DNA of 64,000 nucleotides from Dolomedes plantarius (GCA_907164885.2 OU015500.1:54551783-54615782), one strand, 5' to 3'; counted from the stretch's first letter, positions 1-14,298 are shown. Made by a program: numbers and translations. The notes: generated by a model not told the origin, from the letters alone.

Positions 1-1587
1 TGAATCATGTGAGAAAACACGATTAAGTTCAGAGACCCAGCTATATATCCCCGAAATTCACATGAATAAAAATTGGAAACAAATTAACTACAAAGTTTAT
101 TAGCTTTCTTCACAATCGCACAAAATATTGAGCAGTTGCGATGAAGCACTGTATGGTGACATAAAAAAACACTGAGGAACGGCACGATAAAAAGAGGCGA
201 CGTCTTAGGCGACGATAAAAAGAAGGTTCTTTTGAAGACATCTTGAAGGACATTAAAAATTATTATCCTCCTAACTAACTATTTACTTAAAGAACAAAAT
301 GAATTCTATCGTTTATATTTTGTTCTTTCACATATACGTATCACGGGAGTTACAGTTAATTAAACAAAATGGGACTTAAGAGCCATATCTATATATAACT
401 TGCGCCCGTCAAACGGAAAAGTACCGTTTTCGGTATGTTGTGAGAATGATAAATTACGTGTAAACATTTACAAGTAAAATGCATAAGATTAAATTGAATT
501 AGCTATGATTACTGTACTATATATATATATATATATATATTTATTTATTTATTTATATAAAGTGTCACTGTTGTTTTGAAATCAGATTTTACAAATGATT
601 AATTGCGTTGTAATTGAAACAGATAAAAAGTTAATTTTTAGTAATCTGTTTTGATATGCAACTTTACGTGTTTAACTGCATATTGTTACAATGTTTCACT
701 ACTATTTTCTTTCAAAAGTGTCATAAAGGATCAACATAAGTTTTTTTTCCGAAAAAGAAAGGTAATAAGTATGATATGTACTGGATTTTTTTTTTAAATC
801 TGTATTTACAAAGTTAATCATTTTTCGGAACGAACTAAATATATATATTTTTTCAAAATTATCAGTACATTCATGCATGTGCACCCTTCATTGGCCCTAA
901 GGTATTAAATTAGCTCTTGATTTTTCTCCCCGTTTTGCTCAACAATTCATTTGTACCCACTTCTGCGGCAATTATTTTTCTAGCCTTAAAAATTCCCATG
1001 TATCTAACTAGAGTCAAATAGTCCTTAATGCACTCTTATATAAGTTCTAAAGTTTTGAGGTCCAGGAAACATTGAGTTCAGGATATTGATTTACCTCTTT
1101 ATAAAACTCAACTAGGAAGGACAACATCCATGATCACGTGATTAAGGAAACCCTACTGTGGCTATTCACATTCATGTGGAGAAGTATCCATAAAGTCAAC
1201 TCTTCTGAGGTTAAATCTGGATCCGCATTATACACTGTAACTTCGTGAACGAAGTAGCGGTATAGCAATCTGAGTTACAGCCAATTTAATTGAAAGAACC
1301 AATGTATCATTAAATCAGTTAGAGATGTTTTTAAGTCTATTTACAAAAGATGAAGATTTACAGATTAATGAATCATTGGCCTCCACTGATGAAGTTGAGA
1401 AAGTCCCTTAGAAGAAATCTCTGATGAATTCTCTCTCTAAATCGGGATCGAGTCCGGATGGGCTCTCGATGAACTATTCAGAGCGGAGTATCTCTGCGAC
1501 TTATTCTGCAGAGAGGATGACTGCGTTTAATAACTCGTGATGGGGATGGTCAAAATAGGCGAATATATTTTCGATATATCTCCAACA
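1..1587. other. AT-rich stretch, no gene recognised
   Basis: No convincing coding exon is seen. There is a short (AT)n tract near 518-540 followed by (TTTA)n. From about 1320 to 1540 the DNA is less AT-rich and one frame is open for tens of codons with Ser-rich text, but I recognise no family. It could be the edge of an old retroelement lying next to the LTR-like repeat at 1608. Confidence 0.5.
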
Positions 1588-1607
1588 CTAAGCTTACTTA
1601 TTACTCC

Positions 1608-1892
1608 TGTAACAGCTTGGCCGGTTGGCTCACTATTACTTAAATCGACTGTGTAAGGTGAAAAGCACTAAACATGGACGATTAACATCACACGCACTTT
1701 TATTAAAAAAAAAACACAACATTTAAACGTATAAGTTACAATCACATCTCAACGGTTGAACATCGAACAACGGACAAAATCTCGCCGCGCGGAACCACAC
1801 CCAACTCTGTTGTAAACAAATAATCTTCGTCTCATGTTCTGCCATCTAGTAGCGAGCTATGGCTTTCAATTTTCAACTCTGGCGTTGTCACA
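1608..1892 (-). repeat. Solo-LTR-like repeat
   Basis: Read on the minus strand the segment starts TGTGACAACG and ends GCTGTTACA, so it has the TG...CA ends of an LTR, and it carries an AATAAA-type signal (complement of 1698-1704). Its last ~150 bp (1608-1755) recurs at 18262-18421 in opposite orientation. No coding flank was found, so it is called solo. A clean 4-6 bp target duplication is not visible. A 9-bp direct repeat CTAAGCTTA lies just outside at 1588-1596 and 1896-1904. The LTR interpretation is inference. Confidence 0.5.
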
Positions 1893-2092
1893 GTCCTAAG
1901 CTTATATCTCTCTTCGGAAAAAATTCACGCTAACTATTCAAGTCAACGAAACGAGTCCTACTGGACGTAGTTATAGCTCGTTATAGCTTTGATGACCGGT
2001 ATGGCCGGAGGTGTCGTTCTCAGCTCTAGAAAAATCAGCTAACTTTTTTTAGAGTATTTCCAATACTGTTTCAATACAGCATTTTACAATAT

Positions 2093-2523
2093 CTATTGGA
2101 AGATCAAACTGTTTCTAAAAAATTTCTTTACGTCGAATTTCTTGCGGGATCTTCAGACTCGTATAGCTTTAAAAATTTGGAGGAGGGTAAGCCCTTCTTT
2201 TATACCTGATAAACCAAGACGTCATGCAGTTGCGGCCTTCCATCTGTCTACGGGACATTATTGCCTCGTCACCCGTCTGCACCGCATAGGCATTTCAACT
2301 GAGCCTTTTTGCCCACTGTGCGATTCTGGAGAATAGTGGAAAGGAACCACCTGCTCCCACATGAGAGCAGGTGGATCTACAGATTCGCAGATCTACAGAT
2401 GTCTCTAGATATTGGGAAGCGAGAACGCTTCTAGGGCTATGACTTCGGTCTTCTGTTTTTATTTCATCGTTCCTTTGTACTATCTTGGGCCTTGCCATTG
2501 TAAATAAAAATAAATAAAAACAT
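2093..2523 (+). mobile_element. 5'-truncated LINE 3' end
   Basis: The segment is flanked by the 12-bp direct repeat ATTTTACAATAT at 2081-2092 and 2524-2535, a typical target-primed reverse-transcription duplication. It ends in an A-rich tail of (AAATA)-type repeats (about 2499-2520). The plus strand encodes the C-terminal part of a non-LTR retrotransposon polyprotein: residues RRHAVAAFHLSTGH and LHRIGI followed by a CPLCDSGE zinc-finger-like motif, then a stop at 2334. In jockey/R1-like elements this text follows the RNase H region. Only the last ~430 bp are present, so it cannot move. Family assignment is from motif memory. Confidence 0.75.
2142..2336 (+). pseudogene. LINE ORF2 C-terminal fragment
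   Basis: A 64-codon frame holds the AVAAFHLSTGH...LHRIGI...CPLCDSGE signature of the extreme C-terminus of LINE ORF2 proteins. The downstream text normally continues with a histidine/cysteine-rich end, but here the frame stops directly after SGE. It lacks endonuclease, RT and RNase H because the insertion is 5' truncated. No start codon is meaningful; the upstream flank is target DNA. Confidence 0.7.
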
Positions 2524-2535
2524 ATTTTACAATAT

Positions 2536-4204
2536 ATATAAGAAGTGTAAGATGCTAAATCTCTAAGCGAATTTCGGGACCTTAATTCACGGCCATTTTC
2601 CTATTAAAGTAATGTGGTAATACATAAGTCATAATTTTAGAGGTGATTAGATTCCTTAGGCTGTATCCTTGCCTGCATGATGCTATTAACTATTAAAAGC
2701 TGTAAGGGCATTAGCCAAGCCACTATTTGGTGGTAGATCACCAGCCAAAAGTTGTTTTTTACCCAGATTGCATAAAGCACATACCGTGTCACTGTTGTTT
2801 ATGTTACTCCCGCCCCTCCCCCCAAAAAAAAAGAGTTTTAAAACAAACATTCAGGAATTTCGAATACACAATTTTATTTAAAAGAGAGCTTGAATTGCAT
2901 ATGATATTAATTCTTTGTACTTGCCCCTGAAATCTTTTTTTGTCAAAAATCTCTATTAGTTTAAGAGTACAACGAATATATTACGTATGTAAGTACAGTC
3001 CTACTGTATTAGATTGCACCAAACTGCAAGTGCTTGTCACCAGCAGTACACATTCTAGTTTGCCTAAATTTAATGCTCGTGGTTGAAAGTTGGGCATCCC
3101 CAACCAAAGAGTAACATCTTTTTTTTTTTTTTAAACTTAAGGGGAACAAAACGAATACCAAGATGTCTGAAAACTCTCGAATTACGCTGAATTGTTTTAA
3201 CTGTATTTGAATCAGATAATTTTTTTTCTTTAATATATGCTGTTGAGAGCAACAGTGTAGATTCTTGTGAATTTCTCGTGTAATTAAACATCTTCCATTA
3301 TTACTGCATACGACAATTGGAAAACTACATTGAAAAAAAACATGGAAAAAAGGATACTTAATAAAATATTTAATACCGTCATAACAAAATACTAATTTTT
3401 ATGCCAGTTTTATTTATTTTTTAAAATTTATTTTGAGTATAATTTTTTTTTCATTTCAAATAATGTACCTTAACACATAATATATCAACAAAACTGTATA
3501 TTCAAATTTCGTAGACAGTATATATTTTCCATTGAAAAACTATTTATTACAAACCATAGTATTTTTTTTGTCTAGCATTATATCTTGAACTATATTTTTA
3601 CATGAAATCTTGTCATCCCATTAGACATAATTTTTTTATTAGTTATGAGTATTTACTTTCGTAGTTTGTAATTGCGTTCATATTAGCGAGAGCAATCACA
3701 TTTTATTCTAGTTACTAATCTAAGTTATGTTAGGCTACTCATGAAATTTTTAATGAAAACTGACAATATTGGATTTTGCACATTTCAATGCGCAATATTT
3801 GTTGTCATATAATTTTTTTACAATTTTGTATTTTATATTATTTATTGTAACTTTTACTTTAATAATTTATTAAAATTTTTACTTTGATAATATTTGATAG
3901 AATGATATATGTGTTCTTTCACTGTTGTCTATTTCAAAGAGTAAAAATAGTTCTATTTCTTTATTTGCTTCAAAAGGCTTTATCTTTTAAAAAGCTGTTT
4001 GTTTGATGCCTCCAACTTCTCACAGTTATGTGTTAAAGGGAGAAATAAAATATCTTATAAATATATGACTTTAATTTACTTTTAATTTTCAACTAAACCA
4101 CATTTCTTTCTACTAAAAAACAACATTTTGAGTTCCGAATACAAATAGTTCTTTTGCGTGTGGGATACACATAATGTATAAAATATAAATATACACTTAT
4201 TATG
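2536..4204. other. AT-rich intergenic, nothing recognised
   Basis: Strongly AT-rich DNA with homopolymer runs. Short open frames here are low-complexity and show no family motif. Confidence 0.5.
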
Positions 4205-4375
4205 ATAGCAAAGTTATCTACGCCCTGGTGGTCAAATAGTTAAGTCACTGACATTCATTCCAGAACCTGTGTGTTCGAGTTCATTATTGGCAAGTTTGTA
4301 GCCTTTCAGAATCGAATCTAAAATCTTCCGGTCTACTTAGCTGTTGTATAAGAAAACGTCGATCGTAATGTTGTA
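4205..4375 (+). mobile_element. tRNA-derived SINE, family B, copy 1
   Basis: It begins with a pol III A-box-like TGGTCAAATAGTTAAG and has a B-box-like GTGTTCGAGTTC about 50 bp on. The body aligns with 10205-10375 over shared blocks such as CCTGTG-GTTCGAGT, GAATCG and CGGTCTA-TTAGCT. The two copies are strongly diverged, so the family is old. No target duplication could be fixed. Confidence 0.55.
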
Positions 4376-5020
4376 AAACAAAACAACCAAAAGTACTCGG
4401 TAAACTAATATTTTGATGAAGGCAAAGATCGCATTCTTTAGCATCCTATAGTATGCACGAAGGAAAAAGTATATTTTTACAGTCAGATATTGTTTCCAAA
4501 AAATAAATTTTACTATGATAAACAAAGTTGTCTCTTACATAGTTATTGCTAAACGACATTGCCGTATTGATGTAATTTCAGGTACACATTTTCGGGAATA
4601 CTGCAGTTATAACACGCAGTTTAAACTATTAGTAGTTTTATGTGAAAAAAAAGAGGAAAAAATAGCAACAATTATATATATAATAGCCGTTGTCTCTGTA
4701 TAACACTTCCGGGCTGTACTCATCTTTCAGTTGAAGCCCTCAGTAAACAAACAGCCGGTTCGGCTTAATTTCAATTTCAGATGTGGATCAGAATTTTTTC
4801 TTACCTAAAAACTAATATCTTCTCCATCAAATCCCGTTTGTTCAGCCTATTTTTCTATAAAACATTCAGAACTAAAAAAAAATTGGATGCTTTTAGCTGT
4901 ATATTTAACAGTTTTTAAAAATCTGTTTACTTTTGCGATGAATTCTGAAAGAAACAAACTTGAATGTGAATGAATCAAGTAGCTCAAGTATTCATATCGC
5001 GTAGTGAGCTGTAAAAAACT

Positions 5021-5388
5021 GGATGGCAGTCTACTACTCCAATTGCATGAAAAACTAAATAAATTAAAAAATAATGAAAGTGTTTGCTTTTACAAGGTGT
5101 GGATTAAATGCAATATTGTTAGATAATTCGGGATATTTTTTAATTTTCATATACTTTTTCCATTATGACGTCATTTTTAGTATTATGACGTCAAAATGAC
5201 GGGTTGGATGGCAGTCTACTACTCCAATCGCATGAAAAACTAAATAAATAAAAAATAATGAAAGGGTTTGCTTTTACAAGGTGTGGATTAAATGCAATAT
5301 TTTAGATAATTCGGGATATTTTTTAACTTTCATATACTTTTTCCATTATGACGTCATTATTAGTATTATGACGTCAAAATGACGGGTT
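5021..5388. repeat. Tandem 185-bp repeat, two copies
   Basis: Two head-to-tail copies (5021-5205 and 5206-5388) start GGATGGCAGTCTACTACTCC and end TGACGGGTT. They differ by a few substitutions and small indels. Each copy carries two TGACGTCA palindromes exactly 20 bp apart (5166, 5186; 5349, 5369). No coding potential is seen. Confidence 0.9.
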
Positions 5389-6349
5389 ACCTTCTAGTAG
5401 TATTATAAAAATCAAACAAACTATCGTAATTTGAACAAACTACTGTTGCGTAAATATTAAAATTTCCAATTATACCTCTGTCCTTTCAGTTGAAGCTGAA
5501 GAAGGAAACATTGGCTTTGTTAATAACATAATTTTTAGAAAATGAATGCAATTTTTAAGTTTGCAAAGTAAACATTTTGTCACAGTGAATGTAACATTTC
5601 ATATGTAAGAAAGAAGGAAGTATAATTGGGGCTACGAGTAAGCAGTAGAAATGAAAAAAGTAGGAGTGTGTCAATGGGAGATACCAATAAAAGCATAAAG
5701 TTGACAGATAAATGAGAGGATGAGAAAAGCCAATTGCATGATGGAAGGAGAGGCAAAAGTTACAGCTATGCCATAGGGTCAGAACTTTCGCTAGGACCTC
5801 ATGGAGTTAATGGGATAATACAAGAGGTTAGGTGGACACCTGGAGTCGCGGAACCGTGAGAACAGGACCAAAAGTTTTATGTGACGCTCACGCGACTTGA
5901 GATTCAAACGACAACAAGGAGGTGGTCAGCGAGATGGACCAATGAGGATATAGTAATTAAAATCCTTGGCTAGAGGCTGAAAACCAATAAAATGAAGGTG
6001 GTGCCAAGATAAGGGCGGAAGAGAAAAGAAGAGGAAGCAGATATAAATAGAAATTTTTAAAAACGTCCAGATTAAAAGCATTGTACATAGAATGATGTCC
6101 TGTTAGAGAATGCGAATAGAAGTTAGCATCCATATACTGAAGTTGATGACCCGAGAGTGATGATCTGACTAAGGCCAGAAAGAACGATCCTCCACAGCCG
6201 TGAAGGCTGTTTACCTTGATAATCCCTCAATTAACGGCCAGATTTGGAACGAGCCCGCCCAGCGACAACGTAGTGGAGAAGGCACATAGATGACCGACAG
6301 AGTGACGAAATCGCTGTATGTGATCTTTTATCCAATTACAGGTCAACTG
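5389..6349. other. Purine-rich unassigned stretch
   Basis: The region is less AT-rich than its surroundings and purine-rich on the plus strand (about 5600-6250). No frame matches a family I know; it could be an old repeat. Confidence 0.35.
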
Positions 6350-6745
6350 TCACACTGGCTCAATAAGGATGTTTTCATAATGATAAAGCAGCGGGACAGT
6401 GATCTGAACATCCCTGGTTCGATGCTCGTCGCTGGAAATTCACCGCCGTATTCACTAATGGTGGCCGGGGCACGTAAAATAGGTCATGGCTACAATGTCC
6501 TCCAATATCTCAAATTTTCCTCTGGGCGTGCGGGGTCAAGTGTTCCGGTCTCGTCACTTGAATCGGTTCAAAATTACGAAATGGGTGTTTTTCGAGGTCA
6601 AGTCAGACCTCAGCCCTAGTGGTATCTCGCCTTAAAGTGAAGCTGCTTACTACCCTTCGCCAAGGACCTAGGATTTGAAGACTCAGGTCCTTTGGACTTG
6701 GTGCAGGCTTTCCTACATCAAGGGGATTGGAAACAACAACAACAC
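6350..6745 (+). mobile_element. tRNA-derived SINE (family D)
   Basis: A good A box (TGGCTCAATAAGG, 6356-6368) is followed 60 bp later by a B box (GGTTCGATGC, 6416-6425), the layout of a tRNA-related pol III promoter. The body is GC-richer than the flanks and ends in an (AAC)n-type tail (about 6730-6745). A 109-codon frame across it is a by-product of the GC content, not a gene. No target duplication was identified. Confidence 0.5.
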
Positions 6746-7442
6746 GATAGGAGTGTATTAATGTGTTTTGTCTGTAATAAATCGGTTTATTATATTCATA
6801 TCCTGAATTCTCATTTTATTGTGCAATCATGTTATCATTCAAAGATTTGCCACTATACGATCGGTGGCAAGTGATGGGGATTCTCTCAGTAAACTGTTCG
6901 TTTAAATAATTGTTGTTGTAATTCCAAATTTTAATTAAACCTAAAGAGAATCCTATCACACATTTGTTCACAGAAGCTAAATTCAATCTCTATGAATGAG
7001 AAAACCCTCTAAATTGGTTTATCAAAGAGATCATGGACAGTACGTGACCTTATCTATTTCTTTTTTACGTATGCACTTTTCATTCTGAATATGGTACAGT
7101 CCATCATGTGGTCTTTGGTATAGTCTCTTCTAAGTATTAATTCTGCCGAGATTTCGTAGTGTTATATAGTAGTTTTATGTGTTCCCATGGCCAAAAAGCA
7201 TAAACTAAGATGTGAAATTGACCACCTTGGAAATTTGATCCTTTTGAATATTATCACTTCCATGTAAATCATTATTTTTTAATAAAACACATTCAAGCAA
7301 CAATTCCAGGCCATGAGCATTCCATGGCATGAGCTAGAATGGTTATTTTAAATGCCGGGGAACAGGGATGATTAACAAGTTATCTTAATGATTTATTTCT
7401 TCGAATAAACAGTTATGCCATTAACCATTAAAACCTACACCT

Positions 7443-7535
<93 letters not shown>

Positions 7536-10204
7536 CGAAATACAGCACTAAAATTTTTATAAAGCACTCTTTGCCTATTAAGTAAGAATAGAAAAGGAAA
7601 ATATAGTTTCTTATAATCATTAAAAATGTAGAACAAGATATTAATAATATGAAGGCCTTCCTTATTTGGATAGTGCGCCAACTCCACTTTTTAAAGAAAT
7701 GGAGTTAGCCTCACTTTCATGTTCATACTAGTCATTTCTATCTTATTTTAAAACTGGTACACCTACAGTTTTTTTCTGCTTCCAGCAGAGGGCATTACAA
7801 ATCAGACTTCAGCAGTCCTTTCTCAGCACTCATGAAACTTTAAAGGCTCTGTATCTCAAAATGAACAAAATTGAAGTCGGCCCACTATTCAAATAGAACA
7901 ATAGCTAATTTAGAACTTACACATACTTCTTCCACACGCCATGGGGAATAGGGGGATTTTTTCTATAGACTGGTTCGGTTTACAAAATTTCTGAAACTTC
8001 TTGATAAAAATTGGAAATGAACCAAATATTATCAGAAGATCCTTGATGGACACCAAATTTGGATACATGGAAGGGGACAGTCTGTCAGAGGAAATTGGAA
8101 ATGAAATTTCTTGCCGGTAGCATAGGCAAAGCAACACGCTAAAAAAACATATACAGTTAAAGAAGACTGCATTGAAAAGACTGGAAAATAGAACTGAAAT
8201 GCTGGAGTTATATAGCAGACAGAAAATAAAGCGAAATAAAGGAATTAAATCAAATGGTTAGCGGGAGAGGGGATAAGTTGAATAAATAAGTAAATCATCC
8301 ACGAACGTTTTGCCGGAGATGAGCATTAATTTGCTCTGTGTGTTTGAGAATAATTACATAATGAAGAAATTTCGAGTTAGCACAATCCAAACAGTACATC
8401 AGACGAGTTCATTTTTTGTTGTTTCTGATTCCCGATTATTATTTCAGGCTAACTATTAATCTAAAGCAAACAGATCTAAGGATTTATCAAATTAAGTAAT
8501 ACGGCATGACCGACATAGATTCATGAGTGTGGATGGCACAATTTCATTTAAGGGAATATATTGAAAATTAATGTCATATACTTAAAATACTATAGTTATA
8601 AGAAACAACAAAAATTGAAAAAAAAATCTCTTTTCAACTTTGTTCCATTATCGTTTTAGTGTACAATAATATAGAAGAAATGGGAGATCGTATGTTTACA
8701 TAGCACTCTTAATTGTTTACAAAAAAGAGATAGATCGTCAGCAAGGATACTAAGAGTTTTACATAATGCATAGAGTAAGACACTTCTTATGTGCAAACAA
8801 TGAGATCTTGTTTACACCAGCACCATCAAAATATCCCTTAAAATGTTTTTGAGCTTATATAAATTCCTAAAACTGTTTTTACGATATGTGTTCAAATATT
8901 TTTTAAAAAGTATATTTCTTACAACAGAAAATGATAATCTGTGAGACACGGAACAGGGTAATCTGTAGATGAATATGACATTTCTAAAAACAAATTTTTT
9001 TTTACATATTTGGCATTAAATTCATTGAGAATTCAACTATGCCTTTCAAAGTTTATTAGATTTAAAACCAAAATTAGCTAAAACTCGAATAATATGTTTT
9101 AAATTGATCCAGGGGTTCAAAATATCCATGCATATAAACTAAATGTGTCTAATATTAGCAAAGGGATCATTAAATAATGAAATATAGCTATCCCTACATA
9201 TACATAAATACAAGACAAAAAAATCATAAAAATTCATTATTAATTATGAATATTTCTATTTTTTCGTAAAAAAAAAGTTATATTTTCATACTCTAAATTA
9301 CTATATTTCTATTTAAATTATTCTTCAATGAAAAATATTGTTTACATAACTTCAGATGTTTCAGCAGCTTTCAGAATTTAGGGAACTTCGTAGTATAGTA
9401 TTTACTGCTCCGAGCTTTCGGAAAGGGGGCTGGGGATCAAATTTCACCTGTGGCATGGGTGTACTTGTGTTGTTTACACATTGCAAGTACTACTGGTTCC
9501 CCTACATGATGTCTTTATTAAAAAAGTAGCCAACATAACTCGTTGTAGGAGTGGATGAATATCCTCAGGAGAAGTACTTGCTATGTTGGACTGAAAAAAA
9601 TAAATGGCAGCATGTAAAAAAAGGCAAACAAAAATATATGAGGAAAATAAAAAATTTCAGATATACAATTATTAGTATATTTAAAAAACTTTAACTCATA
9701 ACATTTATATAACCAGGCGTTTGTCACAATATGCCTGAGAATGCTGTCGGGAAATGATAGAAAATTTGATATTTCCCTTATTTTTTTTACGAAAATTTCA
9801 GTCATTATGTATTTACAATAGAATGTATCAATTGTGTACTCATAATGGAATTGTCATTTAAATAAAATTGTCTTACAATTAGAGTATAAAAGACAATTAA
9901 ATGTAATATGGAAATTATGGAATGATACTGACTTTAATATAAAATTCTACATACTTTTTCGTGACACTAAACATAGAGATAAAATTCCTCAAATATCCTT
10001 CATTAGATTTCTAGAGTATTTATATCTTATTTAAAACTGTCAATATAATGCCTAACAATTCTCTACTTAATTAACGATTCTGCTGTATCTAGCTTCTCAG
10101 TGGAGCCCGCTTTCGAATCCATTACGTCAATGATTGAGGTTTAATATGAAATTCACAGCAACAAATCTCATTCCTAATATTTTACTCATAATCAAATATA
10201 TATT
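6746..10204. other. AT-rich intergenic with a compound microsatellite
   Basis: No gene is recognised. A compound (AC)n(AT)n tract occupies about 7443-7528. A possible degenerate SINE with a B-box-like GGGGATCAAATTTC lies near 9420-9500 but is too weak to call. Confidence 0.5.
7443..7528. repeat. (AC)n(AT)n microsatellite
   Basis: About 13 AC units run directly into about 30 AT units. The IYIY-type open frames here are translations of the repeat, not genes. Confidence 0.95.
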
Positions 10205-10375
10205 GCTGGAATGGCTAGAACGTGTGGAATTCGGACCATAGCCTGTGGGTTCGAGTACCGCTGATGGCAGGGATGTTTGTAACAGTTCGGAATCGGCTTT
10301 AAATAGTTGGACCCGGTCTAATTAGCTCTTCCGTTGCATAATTGGGCCTTACCGCTCCAAACTAACAAATGAACC
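10205..10375 (+). mobile_element. tRNA-derived SINE, family B, copy 2
   Basis: It contains the B box GGGTTCGAGTACC (10246-10258) and downstream blocks shared with the copy at 4205 (TGTTTGTA, TTCGGAATCG, CCGGTCTAATTAGCT, GTTGCATAA). The 5' part carries an A-box-like TGGCTAGAACGTG. An obvious A-rich tail is missing. Confidence 0.55.
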
Positions 10376-12066
<1,691 letters not shown>

Positions 12067-12422
12067 TAAGGCTACGGCCACAAGAGTTTTTTTTTTTTTT
12101 TCACGCCTAAACGCAGCTTGAAAACAAGCAGCAAAATCTAGATAAGCTGCTGTAACTTACGCGTGGTCAGACGCAGCTTTTTTTTCACGATGGCGGGGGA
12201 CTATCTGTCGCGTTCTCAAGGTTGCCCTCTAGAGGATAGAACCAGGCCTATTTTTCAAGCTGGTTTTCAAGCTCTATAGGTGGCCACACGTGCGTGAAAA
12301 CACTTCGCTGGTAGTATTGAAAACGGGTTTACGTAAAGACAGGAAGATAACTGTTTCTGCTGTTGGTATATTCGTGTGTTCTCGTAATTTTTAATATTTA
12401 AATTTTTGATATTTAAAATATA

Positions 12423-12623
12423 ATGGAATACTACTTGCAGAGTGAACTTGTGATTATTGAAATCGAAAAATATCCATGTCTTTACGATACACTGAATAAG
12501 CATTTCAAAAACCGGGAACTCAAAAGAGATCCTTGGATGACTGTAACAAAGAATTTTATTGTGAAAAATGAGACCATGTGGACGAAAACAGAAGTAGTGT
12601 TGATAAGTAGTAATACAAATTAA
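12423..12623 (+). pseudogene. MADF-domain ORF of the Harbinger-like element
   Basis: A 66-codon frame from an ATG preceded by AT-rich leader reads IIEIEKYPCLYDT and KHFKNRELKRDPW, the N-terminal signature of the MADF (Myb/SANT-like in Adf-1) domain. In PIF/Harbinger elements a second ORF of this kind binds the element ends and brings in the transposase. The domain usually needs about 80-90 residues and further conserved Trp/Leu positions; here the text degrades after residue 45 and ends before the Tc1-like insertion at 12696. A lost exon or truncation is likely. MADF also occurs in host transcription factors, but the location inside the TIR pair argues for the transposon. Confidence 0.65.
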
Positions 12624-12695
12624 ATTTTATATTTTAAGTTACAAGTTATAACCTAAGTTGTATGTAGGTGGTAGTTATGACTAGACCGCGGATTA

Positions 12696-14108
12696 TACAC
12701 TGCTGGCCACTGTAAATGCAACACCCTGAAGGAAGCATGCAAATAACATGAAATTTGCAACATGCATTAGCGGAGGTGAGATATGCAAATGATTAGAATT
12801 TCAGCGCAGACGCACATCACGCGCGCCTGTGGCACCACTTCAAAGCGCTATTTAAGGCTTGGAGATTTCGACGATTTCCAGTTCGTCAATGGTGTTTTTC
12901 TTCTGGTTTTTTCAAAAAAACGATCAATTATGCCTCGTCGAAAACAGCGATCATCTTTTCATCAAGTATCCGAGTTCGACAGAGGAAGGATAGTGGCCTA
13001 CCGAGATTGTGGATTATCTTTCAGGGAAATCAGTAGTCGTGTTGGACGAAACCAAACAACTGTAATGCGGATATGTGATCGTTGGATGCAGGAGGGTACG
13101 ACGGACCGGCGTGTTCGATCGCATCCACCTCAGCGCACCACTTCACGTGATGACAGGCAAATCGTGCGCATGGCAGTGACGGATCGCTCAGTCACATCAC
13201 GAACCATAGCACAGCACATGCAGTCTGTAACACATCATCCAGTGTCTGCGCGTACCATTCGACGCCGTTTACAGCAGAATGGTCTGTCCGCAAGACGTCC
13301 ATTGCTTTCTCTACCCTTGACGCAGAACCACAGACGTCTCCGCCGCCAATGGTGCGATGACAGAAGGATGTGGACGGCAGAATGGAATGAAATTGTCTTT
13401 ACTGACGAGTCACGCTTCTGTCTGCAACACCACGATGGTCGCATTCGAGTCTGGAGACACCGTGAAGAGAGGATGCTGAACAGCTGCGTTATGCTCCGCC
13501 GCACTGGTCCTGCACCGGGTATTATTGTATGGGGCGGTATTGGATATCACTCTAGCACACCTCTAGTACGCATTGCCGGTACTTTAAACAGCCAGCGCTT
13601 CATCTCCGAGGTGTTGGAGCCAGTTGTCCTTCCTTACCTCCAGGGCTTGCCCACAGCCATATTTCAACAGGATAATGCGGGACCACACGTGGCACGCATT
13701 GTCCAACGGTTCTTCGTCAATCGCGAAATTTAATTGCTTCCCTGGCCGCCTCGCTCTCCGGATCTTTCGCCGATAGAAAACATGTGGTCCATGGTTTCTC
13801 TACGATTAACCCAGATTCCATCCCCAGCTGTCACAGCAGATCGACTTTGGCAACGTGTGGAAGCTGCTTGGTCTGCTGTACCCCAAGAACTCATCCAAAG
13901 TCTCTTTGAATCAATGCCGAGTCGTGTGGCAGCGGTGATCTCTAACAATGGCGGCTACTCTGGCTACTGATTTTGGCAGGAACCACACTTCACAGAAGTC
14001 TATAAATTTAATCATTTGATACTTGGTCAACATGTTATCTACAAAATAAATTTTGTTGTGATATCTCTTGTCTTTCTTGGTGTTGCAATTTGGGTGGCCA
14101 GCAGTGTA
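12696..14108 (+). mobile_element. Full-length Tc1-like transposon
   Basis: The ends are perfect inverted repeats for the first 15 bp (TACACTGCTGGCCAC) and similar for about 30 bp. They are flanked by TA at 12694-12695 and 14109-14110. The element is 1413 bp and contains one transposase gene with a single internal stop. Its right end lies only 4 bp from the target duplication of the Pao insertion. Confidence 0.95.
12930..13970 (+). pseudogene. Tc1-like transposase, one nonsense codon
   Basis: The natural start is the ATG at 12930 (MPRRKQRSS); a longer open frame from 12783 only adds TIR-proximal sequence. With a single TAA at 13731-13733 read through, the product would be 346 residues, the usual Tc1 size. 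An N-terminal HTH pair (FDRGRIVAYRDCGLSFREI, then RTIRRRLQQNGLSARRP) should bind the TIRs. The DD34E catalytic triad is complete: D159 (FTDESRF), D248 (QQDNAGPH) and E283 (SPDLSPIEN), with 34 residues between the last two. The stop sits between D248 and E283, so the unsuppressed protein lacks E283. The codon is one C-to-T change from CAA. Otherwise this is a well-preserved copy. Confidence 0.95.
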
Positions 14109-14119
14109 TACAACTGCAT

Positions 14120-14298
14120 TGGTATTAATTACGTTAGAAGTTTCATTGAAAGGATCAATCGTAGGCAGTGGACTGTTATTTTAATTTTATTTTTAGAATG
14201 AGTGAGCACATGTTTCTACGGCGCGTACCGCTGCTCGACTCTTATATTACAGATAGTTGCCACTAGGGGCGATACAATTCAAGAGATATTTCTTTCCA
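14120..14298 (-). repeat. Pao 3' LTR
   Basis: 179 bp, colinear with 19960-20137. The minus-strand start TGGAAAGAAATATCTC directly follows a G-rich polypurine tract; the end is ...TTAATACCA at 14120. Confidence 0.9.

Noticed and set aside
1240..1255. Palindrome ACTTCGTGAACGAAGT as an operator
   Set aside because: Single short palindrome with no gene or second site nearby.
6290..6619. 109-codon plus-strand frame
   Set aside because: It overlaps A- and B-box promoter motifs and lies in the GC-richer body of a SINE; no protein motif is visible.
12783..12929. N-terminal extension of the Tc1-like transposase
   Set aside because: The frame is open from 12783 but the conserved transposase start MPRRK at 12930 matches family length; the extension shows no conserved motif.
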